Source: JAWKJY01 sp041393535 (lineage in GTDB: Bacteria; Actinomycetota; Thermoleophilia; Gaiellales; Gaiellaceae). Taken from it: 64,000 nucleotides of DNA. The notes under the pieces were generated by a model, which had not been told where the DNA came from, did not search any database, and was given only the letters and a program-made list of their open reading frames with translations. Made by a program: the position numbers and the translations under genes. Positions 17,335 through 26,885 of this stretch are shown one piece after another. The stretch covers positions 62,001-126,000 of the forward strand of contig JAWKJY010000002.1 of the NCBI GenBank assembly GCA_041393535.1, written 5' to 3'. Numbering within the stretch: the stretch's first letter is position 1; every line of letters starts with the position of its first letter.

Positions 17335-19749
17335 CTACGTCACCGTCAGGTCGAGCCCCCAGGCGTTCAGCTTGCCCGCGTCGCGCGGCTCGGCGTCGGC
17401 CACCGTCAGCGCCCAGCGGCCGTGCGCCCGCCGGCCGACGAGCGCGGCGAGCGCGGGCGTCGTCGCGGCCGTGTAGGTCGCGACGAGGTTGTCGGCGGCG
17501 CCGCCCTGGCGCGCCTGGAGGACGACGCTCGTCCCGTCCGGCGCGGCGAGCGTGACGACGAGGTCGCCCACGAACGGGTGCGTCACGTCGAGCGAGACGG
17601 CGAGCTCCGCCACGGCGCCGACCACGGGGACGTCCAGGCCGCTCGTCACCCCGGCCGGGTCGGCGTCCGGGATCTCGACGCTGCGCGCCGAGCGGACGGC
17701 CGTGCGGCCCGCCGTGCGCACGACGAGGCGGAGCGCCCAGCCCTCGAGCGTCCCCGTGTCGCGCGTCGCCCGGTCGGCCGCGCGGAGCGTCCACTGGCCC
17801 GCCGCCTCCTCGCCGAGCAGCACGGCGAGCGCGGCCGTGTCGGCCGGCGCGAACGTGCGCCGGAGGTCGTCCGCGCCCGCCCCGGTGCGCCGGTGCAGCC
17901 AGGCGCGCGCGCCCGACGGCGCGACGAGCTCGACCTCGAGGTCGCCGACCCACGGGTGCGCGATCGCGACCTCGACGGCGAGGTCGACGACGACGCCCGC
18001 GACCGCCACCGCGACGCTCGTCGCGATCCCGGCGGCCTGCCCATCCGGGATCGCCCGGCGCGTCGTCGAGGCCGCCTCGACGGCGCCCTCCGCGCCCGCG
18101 CGGGCGAGCGCCGCCTCCCCGGCGGCGCGGGCGTTCGCCTTGCCGTGCCCGAACCAGTCGGAGCGCCCGTCCACGTACGTCCCGCGCGCGAGCCCGGTCA
18201 CCTCGTCGACCGAGGGGTCGACGATCGGGGTCGCGGTCTCGCGCAGGATCTCCGCGACCTGGCGGGCGGTCAGCGAGCGGTTCGCGGAGCGGACGAGCGC
18301 CGCGATCCCCGCCGCGAGCGGCGTCGCCGAGCTCGTCCCGCCGAAGCTGTTCGTGTAGCGCTTGCCGGGCGTGAAGCCGCGCCCGACCGCCTCGTTGTCG
18401 GTCGTCGTGATCCCGCGCCCCGGGAGGCGGGCGAGCGTCAGCGGGTGCCAGTTGTTGCTCGGCGCGCAGAGCGTCACCTGCGGGCCCCAGTTCGAGTACG
18501 CGGACTTGCGGTTGAGCGACGTGCAGGCCGAGACCGCGATCACGTCCGGGTGCGCGGCGAAGCCGTTCACGATCCGGCCGCTCGCCTGGTTGACGACCAG
18601 CCGCCCCTGCGCGTCGCGGGTGGCCCAGCGGACGGGCGTCGTCACGGTCGCGTCGAGCGGCGCGTCGTAGTTGCCGGCGGCGAAGCAGATCACGAGGCCG
18701 CGACCGTCCCTGCCGCCGCTCGCGGCGAGCTGCGCGATCGTGTCGCGCACGGCGCTGTGCAGCGGCGCGTTGCCGGGCGGCGGGCCCCAGGAGCACGACA
18801 TCACGTGCGCCCGTGCCGACACGTGGCGGAAGATCTCGATCAGCCAGGGATCCTGCGCGCTGAGCGGGAAGCGGACGGGCATGAGCGCACAGCCGGGCGC
18901 TGCGCCGACGCAGCCGTCGCCGTTCGCCTCGGCGACCGCGACCCCCGCGCAGGGCGTGCCGTGGTAGTCGCTCCCCTCGGGCAGCGGGCTCGCGTCGCCG
19001 CCCCGGAAGTCGACGGCCTCGACGACCTTCCCCTCGCCCTGGAAGTCCGGGTGCGTCAGGTCGAAGCCGTCGTCGAGGAGCGCGACGACGACCTCGCGCC
19101 GACCGGGCTCGAGCTCCCAGGCGGCCGCGACCGAGGCGTCCGCGTCGGCGACGACGTCCGGGCCGGCGAGCGCCGCGCTCGCGAGGTGCCACTGGTCGCG
19201 CAGCTGCGGGTCGGTCGGCAGGGGCGACTGGAGCTCGAAGCGGTTGACGATCGCCGGCTCCGCGTAGACCACCTCGCGCAGCTGCTGCAGGCGGTTCGCG
19301 ACCTTGAGCGGGTTCGCGCCCGCAGCCGCCGTGACCGTGACGAGCCAGGCGTTGCCGAGCTCCGGGTAGGGCTTCTTCACGTGCACGCCGGCCGCGTCGA
19401 GCGCGGCGGCCACGGCGTCGGCGTCGACCCCGGGGGCGAAGGCGACGATCAGCTCGTCGGTGATCCGGACGGGCGTGCCGCCGGCGGTCGCGACGTACTC
19501 GTGGTGGACGACGATCCCGTCGTCCTCGCGCAGGCGATCCATGAGGTCGTCCCGCGCGGTCGGCTCGGCGAGCGCGAGGCGGGCGACCGAGCCCGTCAGC
19601 GGCTCGGCCGCGGCGATCGCCGGCTCGACGGCCGCGAGCCGGCGGGCGGCGTCGGGCGCGAGCCGCGCGGTGATCGCGTCGGGCGCGCGGTCGACGCGGA
19701 TCGCCTCCCCGCCCCGCGCCAGGTAGCGGCCGAAGTCCTGCGTGCGCAT
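17335..19749 (-). CDS. S8 subtilisin-like serine protease with two P/homoB domains
   Basis: The 804-residue protein has an N-terminal region of about 170 residues, then a subtilase domain with triad Asp226 (ALLDDGFDLTHPD), His263 (DYHGTPCAGV) and Ser473 (FGGTSSATPLAAGI). Two tandem jelly-roll proprotein-convertase P-domains follow, at about 555-690 and 700-804. P-domains stabilise convertases and set calcium and pH dependence. I see no classical signal peptide, which is odd for this class. Either the true start is elsewhere, secretion is non-classical, or it acts in the cytoplasm. The ATG at 19749 has a purine-rich GAGGGGGA upstream. Confidence 0.85.
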   Translation of the reverse strand: MRTQDFGRYLARGGEAIRVDRAPDAITARLAPDAARRLAAVEPAIAAAEPLTGSVARLALAEPTARDDLMDRLREDDGIVVHHEYVATAGGTPVRITDELIVAFAPGVDADAVAAALDAAGVHVKKPYPELGNAWLVTVTAAAGANPLKVANRLQQLREVVYAEPAIVNRFELQSPLPTDPQLRDQWHLASAALAGPDVVADADASVAAAWELEPGRREVVVALLDDGFDLTHPDFQGEGKVVEAVDFRGGDASPLPEGSDYHGTPCAGVAVAEANGDGCVGAAPGCALMPVRFPLSAQDPWLIEIFRHVSARAHVMSCSWGPPPGNAPLHSAVRDTIAQLAASGGRDGRGLVICFAAGNYDAPLDATVTTPVRWATRDAQGRLVVNQASGRIVNGFAAHPDVIAVSACTSLNRKSAYSNWGPQVTLCAPSNNWHPLTLARLPGRGITTTDNEAVGRGFTPGKRYTNSFGGTSSATPLAAGIAALVRSANRSLTARQVAEILRETATPIVDPSVDEVTGLARGTYVDGRSDWFGHGKANARAAGEAALARAGAEGAVEAASTTRRAIPDGQAAGIATSVAVAVAGVVVDLAVEVAIAHPWVGDLEVELVAPSGARAWLHRRTGAGADDLRRTFAPADTAALAVLLGEEAAGQWTLRAADRATRDTGTLEGWALRLVVRTAGRTAVRSARSVEIPDADPAGVTSGLDVPVVGAVAELAVSLDVTHPFVGDLVVTLAAPDGTSVVLQARQGGAADNLVATYTAATTPALAALVGRRAHGRWALTVADAEPRDAGKLNAWGLDLTVT

Positions 19750-19812
19750 CGCGTCCCCCTCGCTCGTACGGCCGGCCGAGCATGCCACGCCGCGCCGCGC
19801 AGGGGAAGCCCG

Positions 19813-19992
19813 TCAGCGCGAGCTGCGACGGCGCCGCACGAGGAACGCGGCGCCGGCCGCCGCGAGCGCCGCCGGCACGATGCCGACCAGCGCCCGGCGC
19901 CGGCCCGAGCCGGAGGAGCCGAGCAGCGGCGGCCCGACGAGCGCCCGCCGGAGGACCGAGCGGCCCACCCTCGTCTTCAGCTCCTGGGTCAC
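19813..19992 (-). CDS. Small single-span membrane protein (59 residues)
   Basis: The translation runs VTQELKTRVGRSVLRRALVG through a Gly/Ser/Pro-rich link to one hydrophobic segment (about residues 36-52) and ends in the basic tail LVRRRRSSR. The layout suggests a tail-anchored or single-pass protein with a positively charged end inside. It lies between the YyaL-type gene and the subtilase in the same direction. No ribosome site is obvious, so it is a tentative call. Confidence 0.45.
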   Translation of the reverse strand: MTQELKTRVGRSVLRRALVGPPLLGSSGSGRRRALVGIVPAALAAAGAAFLVRRRRSSR

Positions 19993-20032
19993 GACGGGTC
20001 GCGTACCCCGTCCGGGCCGGTCCGAAACCGGC

Positions 20033-22075
20033 TCAGCGGCCGATCGAGCCGAGGTCGATCGAGCGCGGGCCGGGGCGCTGCGCCAGGGTCGCCGCGAGCG
20101 CGTCGGGCTCCGTCTCGGGCGCGAGGCAGGCGAAGTTCTGGCAGACGTAGCCGGCCGGGCGACCGCCGACGAGCCCCTTGCCGTCGAGCAGCGCGACGCG
20201 CGAGACGCCGTCCCCGGGTGCGAAGGCGACGACCGCGTTCGGGTCGAAGCGCGCGAGCACGACGCGCCGGAGGGCCTGCGTCGCCGGGTCGTCCACGGGC
20301 CCCGCGACCACGACCTCCCGCGGGGGCGCCAGGTGCTGGTGGAGCACGCCGAGCAGGTGACAGACGGCGCTCGGGGCGCGGACGAGCAGGGAGTGCGCGA
20401 CCCGCAGGACGTCGACCGCCCGTCGCTCGAGCGCGTCGTCGCCGAGCAGGCGCGCGAGCCGGATCAGCACGGTCGCGAGCACCCCGTTGCCCGAGGGGAT
20501 CGGCTGGTCGGTCAGCTCGAGCTTGCGTGCGACGAGCTGCTCGCCGTCGGCGGGGGTCAGGTAGAAGCCCCCGTGCTCGGGGTCGCCGAAGAGGTCGAGC
20601 GCGAGCCGGGCGAGCCGCTCGGCCTCGTCGAGCCAGCGCTCCTCGCCGGTCGCCTCGTAGAGCTCGAGCAGCCCGTTCGCGACGTAGGCGTAGTCGTCCA
20701 GGTAGCCGGGGATCCGCGCCTCGCCCGCCCGGTAGGTGCGGAACAGGCGCCCCTCGGGCGTCGACATCGGGCCGAGCAGGAAGCCCGCGATCGCCTTGGC
20801 GGCCTCGAGGTAGTCCGGCCGCTCGAGCCGCGCGCCCGCGTCGGCGAGCGCGGCGAGCGCGAGCCCGTTCCAGCCGGCGAGCGCCTTGTCGTCGCGGAAC
20901 GGCTGCGGCCGGCGGTCGCGGGCCGCGAGGAGGCGGGCGCGAACGGGCGCGAGCGCGGCCGGGTCGACGTCGGCGGCGCGGAAGGGGATGCTCGCGCCCT
21001 CGAAGTTGCCGCGCTCGGTGATCCCGTAGGCCTCGAGCGCGAGCGCGGCGTCGGCCGGGTCGTCGAGCACGGCCCCGACCTCGTCCGGCGTCCAGACGTA
21101 CGTCAGCCCCTCGTGGCCGTCCGTGTCCGCGTCCTCGGCCGAGCCGAGCACGCCCTCGGGGAGGCGCATCACGCGCAGCAGGTAGTCGAGCGTCTCCTCC
21201 GCCACCTGGCGGTAGCGCGGCGTCCCCGTCACGAGCCAGGCGTGGAGGTACGCGCGGGCGAGCAACGCGTTGTCGTAGAGCATCTTCTCGAAGTGGGGCA
21301 CGAGCCAGACGCGGTCGACCGAGTAGCGGTGGAAGCCGCCGCCGAGCTGGTCGTACATGCCGCCGTCCGCCATCCGGTCGAGCGTCGTCGTCGCCATGTC
21401 GAGCGCGAGCGGGTTGCCGTCCTGGTGCAGCCGCAGGAGCAGCTCGAGCGCGGGCGCGGGCGGGAACTTCGGCGCGTTGCCGAAGCCGCCCCACTCCGGG
21501 TCGAAGTGCTCGCGCAGCGAGAGCACGGCCTCGGTCAGGATCCCGCTCGTCAGCGGGTCGGGCGAGGGCTGCGGCCGGGTCGAGGCCCGGATCGCGTCGG
21601 TCAGCCGGCCCGCCTGCTCGACCACGTCGGCGCGGCGTTCGACGTAGGCGCGCGCGACGGCCTCGAGGACGTCGCGAAAGGCGGGCATCCCCTGACGGGA
21701 GACCGGCGGGAAGTACGTGCCGCCGTAGAACGGCTGCTGGTCGGGCGTGAGGAAGACCGTCATCGGCCAGCCGCCGTGCCCGGTCAGGGCGACGACCGCG
21801 TCCATGTAGATCGCGTCGAGGTCGGGGCGCTCCTCGCGGTCGACCTTGACGTTGACGAACAGGCGGTTCATCAGCGCCGCCGTCTCCTCGTCCTCGAAGG
21901 ACTCGTGCTCCATGACGTGGCACCAGTGGCACGACGAGTAGCCGATCGAGAGCAGGATCGGCCGGTCACCGGCCCGCGCGCGGGCCAGCGCCTCCTCGCC
22001 CCACGGGTACCAGTCGACCGGGTTCTCCGCGTGCTGGAGGAGGTACGGGCTCGTCTCGTGCGCCAGGCGGTTCAC
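20033..22075 (-). CDS. Thioredoxin-domain protein of the YyaL/SSP411 (DUF255) family
   Basis: The 680-residue protein starts NRLAHETSPYLLQHAENPVDW, followed by the thioredoxin-like centre SSCHWCHVMEHESF. From about residue 180 it becomes an alpha/alpha toroid, with repeated sequences such as GGMYDQLGGGFHRYSVD and VPHFEKMLYDNALLARAY. This two-domain layout is diagnostic of the widespread YyaL/spermatogenesis-associated 20 family, whose biochemical role is unknown. The length is typical. The GTG at 22075 lies 6 bases after a GATACT hexamer, suggesting a leaderless mRNA. Confidence 0.9.
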   Translation of the reverse strand: MNRLAHETSPYLLQHAENPVDWYPWGEEALARARAGDRPILLSIGYSSCHWCHVMEHESFEDEETAALMNRLFVNVKVDREERPDLDAIYMDAVVALTGHGGWPMTVFLTPDQQPFYGGTYFPPVSRQGMPAFRDVLEAVARAYVERRADVVEQAGRLTDAIRASTRPQPSPDPLTSGILTEAVLSLREHFDPEWGGFGNAPKFPPAPALELLLRLHQDGNPLALDMATTTLDRMADGGMYDQLGGGFHRYSVDRVWLVPHFEKMLYDNALLARAYLHAWLVTGTPRYRQVAEETLDYLLRVMRLPEGVLGSAEDADTDGHEGLTYVWTPDEVGAVLDDPADAALALEAYGITERGNFEGASIPFRAADVDPAALAPVRARLLAARDRRPQPFRDDKALAGWNGLALAALADAGARLERPDYLEAAKAIAGFLLGPMSTPEGRLFRTYRAGEARIPGYLDDYAYVANGLLELYEATGEERWLDEAERLARLALDLFGDPEHGGFYLTPADGEQLVARKLELTDQPIPSGNGVLATVLIRLARLLGDDALERRAVDVLRVAHSLLVRAPSAVCHLLGVLHQHLAPPREVVVAGPVDDPATQALRRVVLARFDPNAVVAFAPGDGVSRVALLDGKGLVGGRPAGYVCQNFACLAPETEPDALAATLAQRPGPRSIDLGSIGR

Positions 22076-22081
22076 CCGGCC

Positions 22082-22087
22082 AGTATC
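22082..22087 (-). promoter_or_regulatory. Putative -10 element (GATACT)
   Basis: GATACT ends 6 nt before the GTG of the YyaL-type gene, with no ribosome site in between. Confidence 0.35.
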
Positions 22088-22193
22088 GCAGCCGCGCTGC
22101 GGCAGCCCGCCGGGGCAGGAGCCGTCGCGCACGCGGGGAACCCGACACGGGCGGGCTCGAGCTCAGAGGGAGGGCCGGCCGGCCGATCACCCG

Positions 22194-25100
22194 ATGGACG
22201 TGCGACGCAGCTGGCTCCCAACCCGTGCCTCCCTGGCCGAGGCCCGCGCCCTCGGCACCGGCGGCATCGTCGTCCGCTTCGCGGCGATCACGGCGGTCGT
22301 GCTCGTCGCCGCCGGGCTCGGGACGTACTTCCTCGTGCGGAACGAGATCGTGAAGCTCGCCGAGCGCGACCTCGCGATCCGGTCGGCGGTCGTCACCGAG
22401 GTGCTCGCGAACCAGCTGAGCCAGCTGATCGACTTCGGCGACGTCGTCAGCGGCACGCTCCAGGAGCGCTTCGACGGGATGTTCGAGACCGTGACCGCGG
22501 ATCTGATCGTCGGCGACGAGGCGTCTCAGGCCGTGAACGAGGTCTTCGTGATCGGCCAGTCCCGGCGCGTCGTCTACGCGAACGTCGGCGGTCTCGTCGG
22601 GCAGGAGCGGGTCGACCCCCTGCTCGAGCAGGCGCTCGCCGGGCGGGTCGCCTGGGAGACGCGCTCGACGGACGCCAACGGCCGCCCCGCCGGGACGAAG
22701 CTGTTCGTCGTGGCCGTGCCGATCAGGCTGGCCGACGACGCGCCGACGCCGTTCGCCCTCGAGACGATCTTCGACTACTCCGTGATCACGGAGGCCGCCA
22801 GCAGCGCCCTGCCGGCGATCGCCGGCATCCTCGCCGGTGCGCTGGCGGCGCTCTTCCTGCTGCTGACGCCGCTCCTCCGCGTGATCGTCCGCACCCTCTC
22901 GCGACAGAACGCCGAGCTCGTGGCCGAGGCGGCGTCGCGCGAGCGGAGGACCCGCGAGCAGGAGGCGCTCGCCGAGGTCGGCCGGCTCGCGCTCGCCGAG
23001 CACGACCTGGCCGCGATGCGCCGCCGCGCGGTGGAGCTCGCGGCGAGCACGATCGGCGCCGACCGGGCCGCGTTCATGGAGCTCGAGGCCGGCGGCGAGG
23101 CGGTGCGCATCGCGGAGAACATCGGCTGGGACGGACTCCACGTCGGGGACGTCCTGCCGCTCGGGCCGACGTCGGCGTCCGGCCAGGCGGTGGCGCTCGG
23201 ACGGCCGATCGTCATCGAGGACGTCGCCGCCGAGCGGGACATCGAGACGAGCGCGCTCCGCCGCTACGACATCGCCAGCGCGCTCGTCGTGCCGATCGGG
23301 ACGGCGCCGTCGTTCGTCGGCACGATCGGCGTGTACGACGCCCGGCCGCGTGACTACGTGGACGAGGACGTCCGCTTCCTCGAGTCGCTGGCCGCCGTCC
23401 TGGCCGCCGCCCTGCGCCGCGTCGTGGCCGAGCGGCAGCTGGCCGACGCGGAGGAGCGCTACCGCAACCTCGTCGAGCGGCTCCCGATCGTCACGTACAT
23501 CGACGACCCCGGCCTCGGCTCGCCGACGCAGTACGTCAGCCCGCAGATCGAGGCGCTCGTCGGCTACGGGCCGGAGGAGTGGCTCGCCGACCCGAACCTG
23601 TTCGAGAAGCTCGTCCACCCCGACGACCGCGACCTGGTGCTCGCCGACATCGCGCGCAACAACACCGGCGAGGCGACGACGCTCGAGTACCGCCTGGTCG
23701 GGCGCGACGGACGCACCGTCTGGGTCTACGACGAGTCCGTGCCCGAGCTCGGCCCGGCCGGCGAGGTGCTGTGCATCCGCGGCTTCATCGTCGACGTGAC
23801 CGAGCAGACGGAGGCGCGCCGCCAGCTCGCCGAGGCGGAGGAGCGCTTCCGCTCGCTCGTCGAGTCGATGCCCATCGTCATGTACATCGACGAGCTCGAC
23901 GAGCAGCGCTCGACGAGGACCGTCTACGCGAACCAGCGGATCGCCGAGGTGACCGGGTACGGGCCCGCCGAGTGGATCGGGACGCCGGGGATGTTCGAGC
24001 GCGTCCTGCACCCCGACGACCGCGCCTGGGTGGTCGAGGCGCACGAGCGCTGGTACGCGGACCCCACCGAGCCGCTCGTGCTCGAGTACCGCGTGCTGCA
24101 CCGGGACGGCCGGACGCTCTGGGTGCACGACGAGGTCACGGCCGAGGTGCTGGAGGGGCTGACCACGCGCGTCCGCGGCTTCTGGCTCGACGTCACGGCG
24201 CGCCGCGAGGCCGAGGCGGCCCTGCGCGCGAGCGAGGAGCGCTTCCGGGCGCTGATCGAGCACTCGACCGAGGTCATCACCGTGCTCGACGTGAACGGGA
24301 CGATCCTGCTCGAGTCGAACGCGATGGAGCTGACGTTCGGGCACGCGCGCGGCTCGCTGCTCGACACGCCCGCCTTCGAGCTGATCCACCCGGACGACGT
24401 CGAGCGCGTCGCCGAGGTCTTCGCCGAGGCCATCCTCGACCCGGAGCGCGTCCAGCAGGTCGAGTGCCGGCTGCGCCACGGGGACGGCAGCTACCGCGAC
24501 GTGGAGATCGTCGGCCGCAACATGCTCGAGCATCCGGCCGTCCGCGGCGTCGTGATCAACGCTCGGGACGTCACCGAGCGACGCGAGGCCGAGCGGGCGC
24601 TCGAGGAGCGAGACGAGCAGCTGCGCCAGTCGCAGAAGATGGAGGCGGTCGGCCGGCTGGCGGGCGGCGTCGCCCACGACTTCAACAACCTCTTGACCGT
24701 GATCTCGGGGAACGTCGACCTGGTGCTCGAGGACATCGACGAGGACGACCCGATCCGCGAGGACCTGGACGAGGTGCAGGCGGCAGCGGCGCGGGCAGCC
24801 GAGCTGACCCGGCAGCTGCTCGCGTTCAGCCGCAAGTCGATGCTCCAGCCGCGGCTGCTCGACCTCAACCTCGTCGTCGCGGAGCTCGACCGGATGCTCC
24901 GCCGCCTGATCGGCGAGGACGTGAGGCTGTCGACGATCCTCGGCGACGAGCTCGGGACGATCCGCGTCGACCCGAGCCAGATCGAGCAGATCGTCCTCAA
25001 CCTGGCGGTCAACGCCCGCGACGCGATGCCGCAGGGCGGCCACCTGACGATCGAGACGCGCAACGTCGAGCTCGACGACGCCTACGCGTCCGGGCACCTC

Positions 25101-25748
25101 GGCGTGACGCCCGGGCAGTACGTCCTGCTCGCGGTGTCGGACACCGGCCTCGGCATGGACGCCGAGACGCTGCGGCACATCTTCGAGCCGTTCTTCACGA
25201 CGAAGGCGCCGGGGGCGGGCACGGGCCTGGGCCTGGCGACCGTGCACGGCATCGTCGAGCAGAGCGGCGGGCACGTCTGGGTGTACAGCGAGCCCGGCCG
25301 CGGGACGAGCTTCAAGCTGTACTTCCCGCGCACCGACGAGCCGGCGCGCGAGCGGGCGCCCGCCGAGCCCGGGCACGGGGCGCAGGTCGGCGAGACCGTG
25401 CTCGTCGTCGAGGACGAGGCCCCGGTCCGCCGCCTGATCGTCCGGCTGCTCGCGCAGGAGGGCTACGCGGTGATCGAGGCCGCGAACGGCCAGGAGGCGC
25501 TCGCGCTGCTCGAGCGCGACGGCGTCGACCTGCTCCTGACCGACGTGGTCATGCCGGGCGGCGGCGGCAGCGCGCTCGCGGAGTCGCTGCGCTCGTCGCA
25601 CCCGGCCGTCCGCGTCCTCTTCATGTCCGGCTACACGGACGACGCCGTCGTCCGGCACGGCATCCTCGACCCGTCGATGCCGTTCATCGAGAAGCCGTTC
25701 ACGCCGAACGCGCTGCTCCGGCGCGTCCGCGAGACGCTCGACGCCTGA
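22194..25748 (+). CDS. Membrane hybrid sensor histidine kinase (GAF, three PAS, HisKA, HATPase, receiver)
   Basis: The 1184-residue protein has TM1 at about 25-47, an extracytoplasmic sensor to about 200 and TM2 at about 206-230. A GAF domain (about 255-415) and three PAS/PAC domains (about 420-550, 555-680 and 685-810) follow. The HisKA phosphoacceptor is His828 in GVAHDFNNLL. The HATPase domain shows NLAVNARDAM and DTGLGMD, and a C-terminal receiver carries phospho-acceptor Asp1117 in LLLTDVVMPGG. HisKA with an attached receiver suggests a phosphorelay, yet no response regulator or phosphotransfer gene is adjacent, so the output is unknown. Confidence 0.9.
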   Translation: MDVRRSWLPTRASLAEARALGTGGIVVRFAAITAVVLVAAGLGTYFLVRNEIVKLAERDLAIRSAVVTEVLANQLSQLIDFGDVVSGTLQERFDGMFETVTADLIVGDEASQAVNEVFVIGQSRRVVYANVGGLVGQERVDPLLEQALAGRVAWETRSTDANGRPAGTKLFVVAVPIRLADDAPTPFALETIFDYSVITEAASSALPAIAGILAGALAALFLLLTPLLRVIVRTLSRQNAELVAEAASRERRTREQEALAEVGRLALAEHDLAAMRRRAVELAASTIGADRAAFMELEAGGEAVRIAENIGWDGLHVGDVLPLGPTSASGQAVALGRPIVIEDVAAERDIETSALRRYDIASALVVPIGTAPSFVGTIGVYDARPRDYVDEDVRFLESLAAVLAAALRRVVAERQLADAEERYRNLVERLPIVTYIDDPGLGSPTQYVSPQIEALVGYGPEEWLADPNLFEKLVHPDDRDLVLADIARNNTGEATTLEYRLVGRDGRTVWVYDESVPELGPAGEVLCIRGFIVDVTEQTEARRQLAEAEERFRSLVESMPIVMYIDELDEQRSTRTVYANQRIAEVTGYGPAEWIGTPGMFERVLHPDDRAWVVEAHERWYADPTEPLVLEYRVLHRDGRTLWVHDEVTAEVLEGLTTRVRGFWLDVTARREAEAALRASEERFRALIEHSTEVITVLDVNGTILLESNAMELTFGHARGSLLDTPAFELIHPDDVERVAEVFAEAILDPERVQQVECRLRHGDGSYRDVEIVGRNMLEHPAVRGVVINARDVTERREAERALEERDEQLRQSQKMEAVGRLAGGVAHDFNNLLTVISGNVDLVLEDIDEDDPIREDLDEVQAAAARAAELTRQLLAFSRKSMLQPRLLDLNLVVAELDRMLRRLIGEDVRLSTILGDELGTIRVDPSQIEQIVLNLAVNARDAMPQGGHLTIETRNVELDDAYASGHLGVTPGQYVLLAVSDTGLGMDAETLRHIFEPFFTTKAPGAGTGLGLATVHGIVEQSGGHVWVYSEPGRGTSFKLYFPRTDEPARERAPAEPGHGAQVGETVLVVEDEAPVRRLIVRLLAQEGYAVIEAANGQEALALLERDGVDLLLTDVVMPGGGGSALAESLRSSHPAVRVLFMSGYTDDAVVRHGILDPSMPFIEKPFTPNALLRRVRETLDA

Positions 25749-25792
25749 CCCGCCCCGGGCCGGTCGCGTGCCGGGCGTGCCACGCGACGGCG

Positions 25793-25798
25793 TACGAT
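25793..25798 (+). promoter_or_regulatory. Putative -10 element (TACGAT)
   Basis: TACGAT lies 6 nt before the GTG at 25805 of the M20 peptidase gene. Confidence 0.5.
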
Positions 25799-25804
25799 CC
25801 CCGC

Positions 25805-26863
25805 GTGCCCGTCCTCGACGCCATCGTCCGCGACCTCGTCGAGCTGGCGTCGATCCCCGCGCCCACCGGCGACGAGGGCGCGCGGCTCGCCTGGCTCGAG
25901 CGTCGGCTGGCGAGCGCTGCCGGCACGCGCGAGCGGGACGCGGCGGGCAGCCTCGTCTGGCGCGGCGCGCCCGGCCGCCCCGCCGTCGCCGTCCTCGCCC
26001 ACGTCGACACGGTCTTCCCCGCGGACGTGCCGCACGCGCCGCGCCGCGACGGGGACGCGCTCGTCGGGCCCGGCGTCGGCGACAACGCCGCCGCGGTCGC
26101 GGTGTGCGTCCACGTCGTGGAGGAGCTGCTCGCCGCCGACCCCGGGCTCCCGCTCGCGGCCGTCTGCACCGTCGGCGAGGAGGGGCTCGGCAACCTGCGC
26201 GGAGCCCGCGAGGCGGTCCGCTCGCTCCGCCCCGACGCGGTGATCGCGCTCGAGGGACACGGGATCGAGCAGGTGCTCGTCGACGCGGTCGGGAGCGTCC
26301 GCGCGCGCGTCGTCGCGCGCGGACCCGGCGGGCACTCGTGGGCCGACCGGGGGCGCCCGAGCGCGATCCACGCACTGCTCGAGCTCGGCGCCGCGCTCGT
26401 CCGGCTGGGCGACCGCGAGGCGCCCGTGAACGTCGGCTCGATCGCCGGCGGCGGCGCGGTCAACGCGATCGCGGAGTCGGCCGAGCTGGTGGTCGAGCGA
26501 CGCGCGCTCGACGAGCCTCCGCTGGTCTCGTTCCTCGCCGAGCTCGAGCGGCTGGCCGCCGCGGCGCCGCTCGACGTCGCGGTCGAGGTCGTCGGGCGGC
26601 GCGAGGCGGGCCGCCTGCCGCGTGACGCGCGCCTGCTGCGGGTGGTCGAGGCGGCGCGCGGCGAGCTCGGGCTCGAGCTCGTGCTCGGCGCCGGCTCGAC
26701 GGACGCGAACGCCGCGATCGCCGCGGGCATCCCCGCGGTCACCCTCGGCGTGACGAGCGGCACGGGCATGCACACGCCCGGGGAGCGGATCCGGGTCGAG
26801 CCGCTCGCGCTGGGCGCGCGCCAGCTCGCGCTCGTGCTGCGCCGTCTGCTCGCCGACGGCTGA
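25805..26863 (+). CDS. M20-family metallopeptidase / amidohydrolase
   Basis: This 352-residue zinc enzyme has ligand motifs in order: LAHVDTVFP, the bridging Asp in PGVGDNAAAV, the catalytic Glu in VGEEGLGN, and His near the end in GTGMHTPGE. A dimerisation lid with GPGGHSWADRGRPSAIH sits in the middle. This matches aminoacyl-histidine dipeptidase, tripeptidase T or acetylornithine deacetylase-like enzymes. The sequence does not separate peptidase from deacylase use. It follows the hybrid kinase by 56 bases with its own promoter-like hexamer. Confidence 0.85.
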   Translation: MPVLDAIVRDLVELASIPAPTGDEGARLAWLERRLASAAGTRERDAAGSLVWRGAPGRPAVAVLAHVDTVFPADVPHAPRRDGDALVGPGVGDNAAAVAVCVHVVEELLAADPGLPLAAVCTVGEEGLGNLRGAREAVRSLRPDAVIALEGHGIEQVLVDAVGSVRARVVARGPGGHSWADRGRPSAIHALLELGAALVRLGDREAPVNVGSIAGGGAVNAIAESAELVVERRALDEPPLVSFLAELERLAAAAPLDVAVEVVGRREAGRLPRDARLLRVVEAARGELGLELVLGAGSTDANAAIAAGIPAVTLGVTSGTGMHTPGERIRVEPLALGARQLALVLRRLLADG

Positions 26864-26885
26864 CGGGATCGCCCGGGCCGGGCCG

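Noticed and set aside
19742..23353. Open frame of 1203 codons on the plus strand
   Set aside because: It runs antisense to the YyaL-type gene and out of frame through the kinase, with Arg/Ala-rich sequence and no domains. Shadow frame.
21966..26375. Open frame of 1469 codons on the minus strand
   Set aside because: It is antisense to the hybrid kinase, whose domains are unmistakable in the plus frame.
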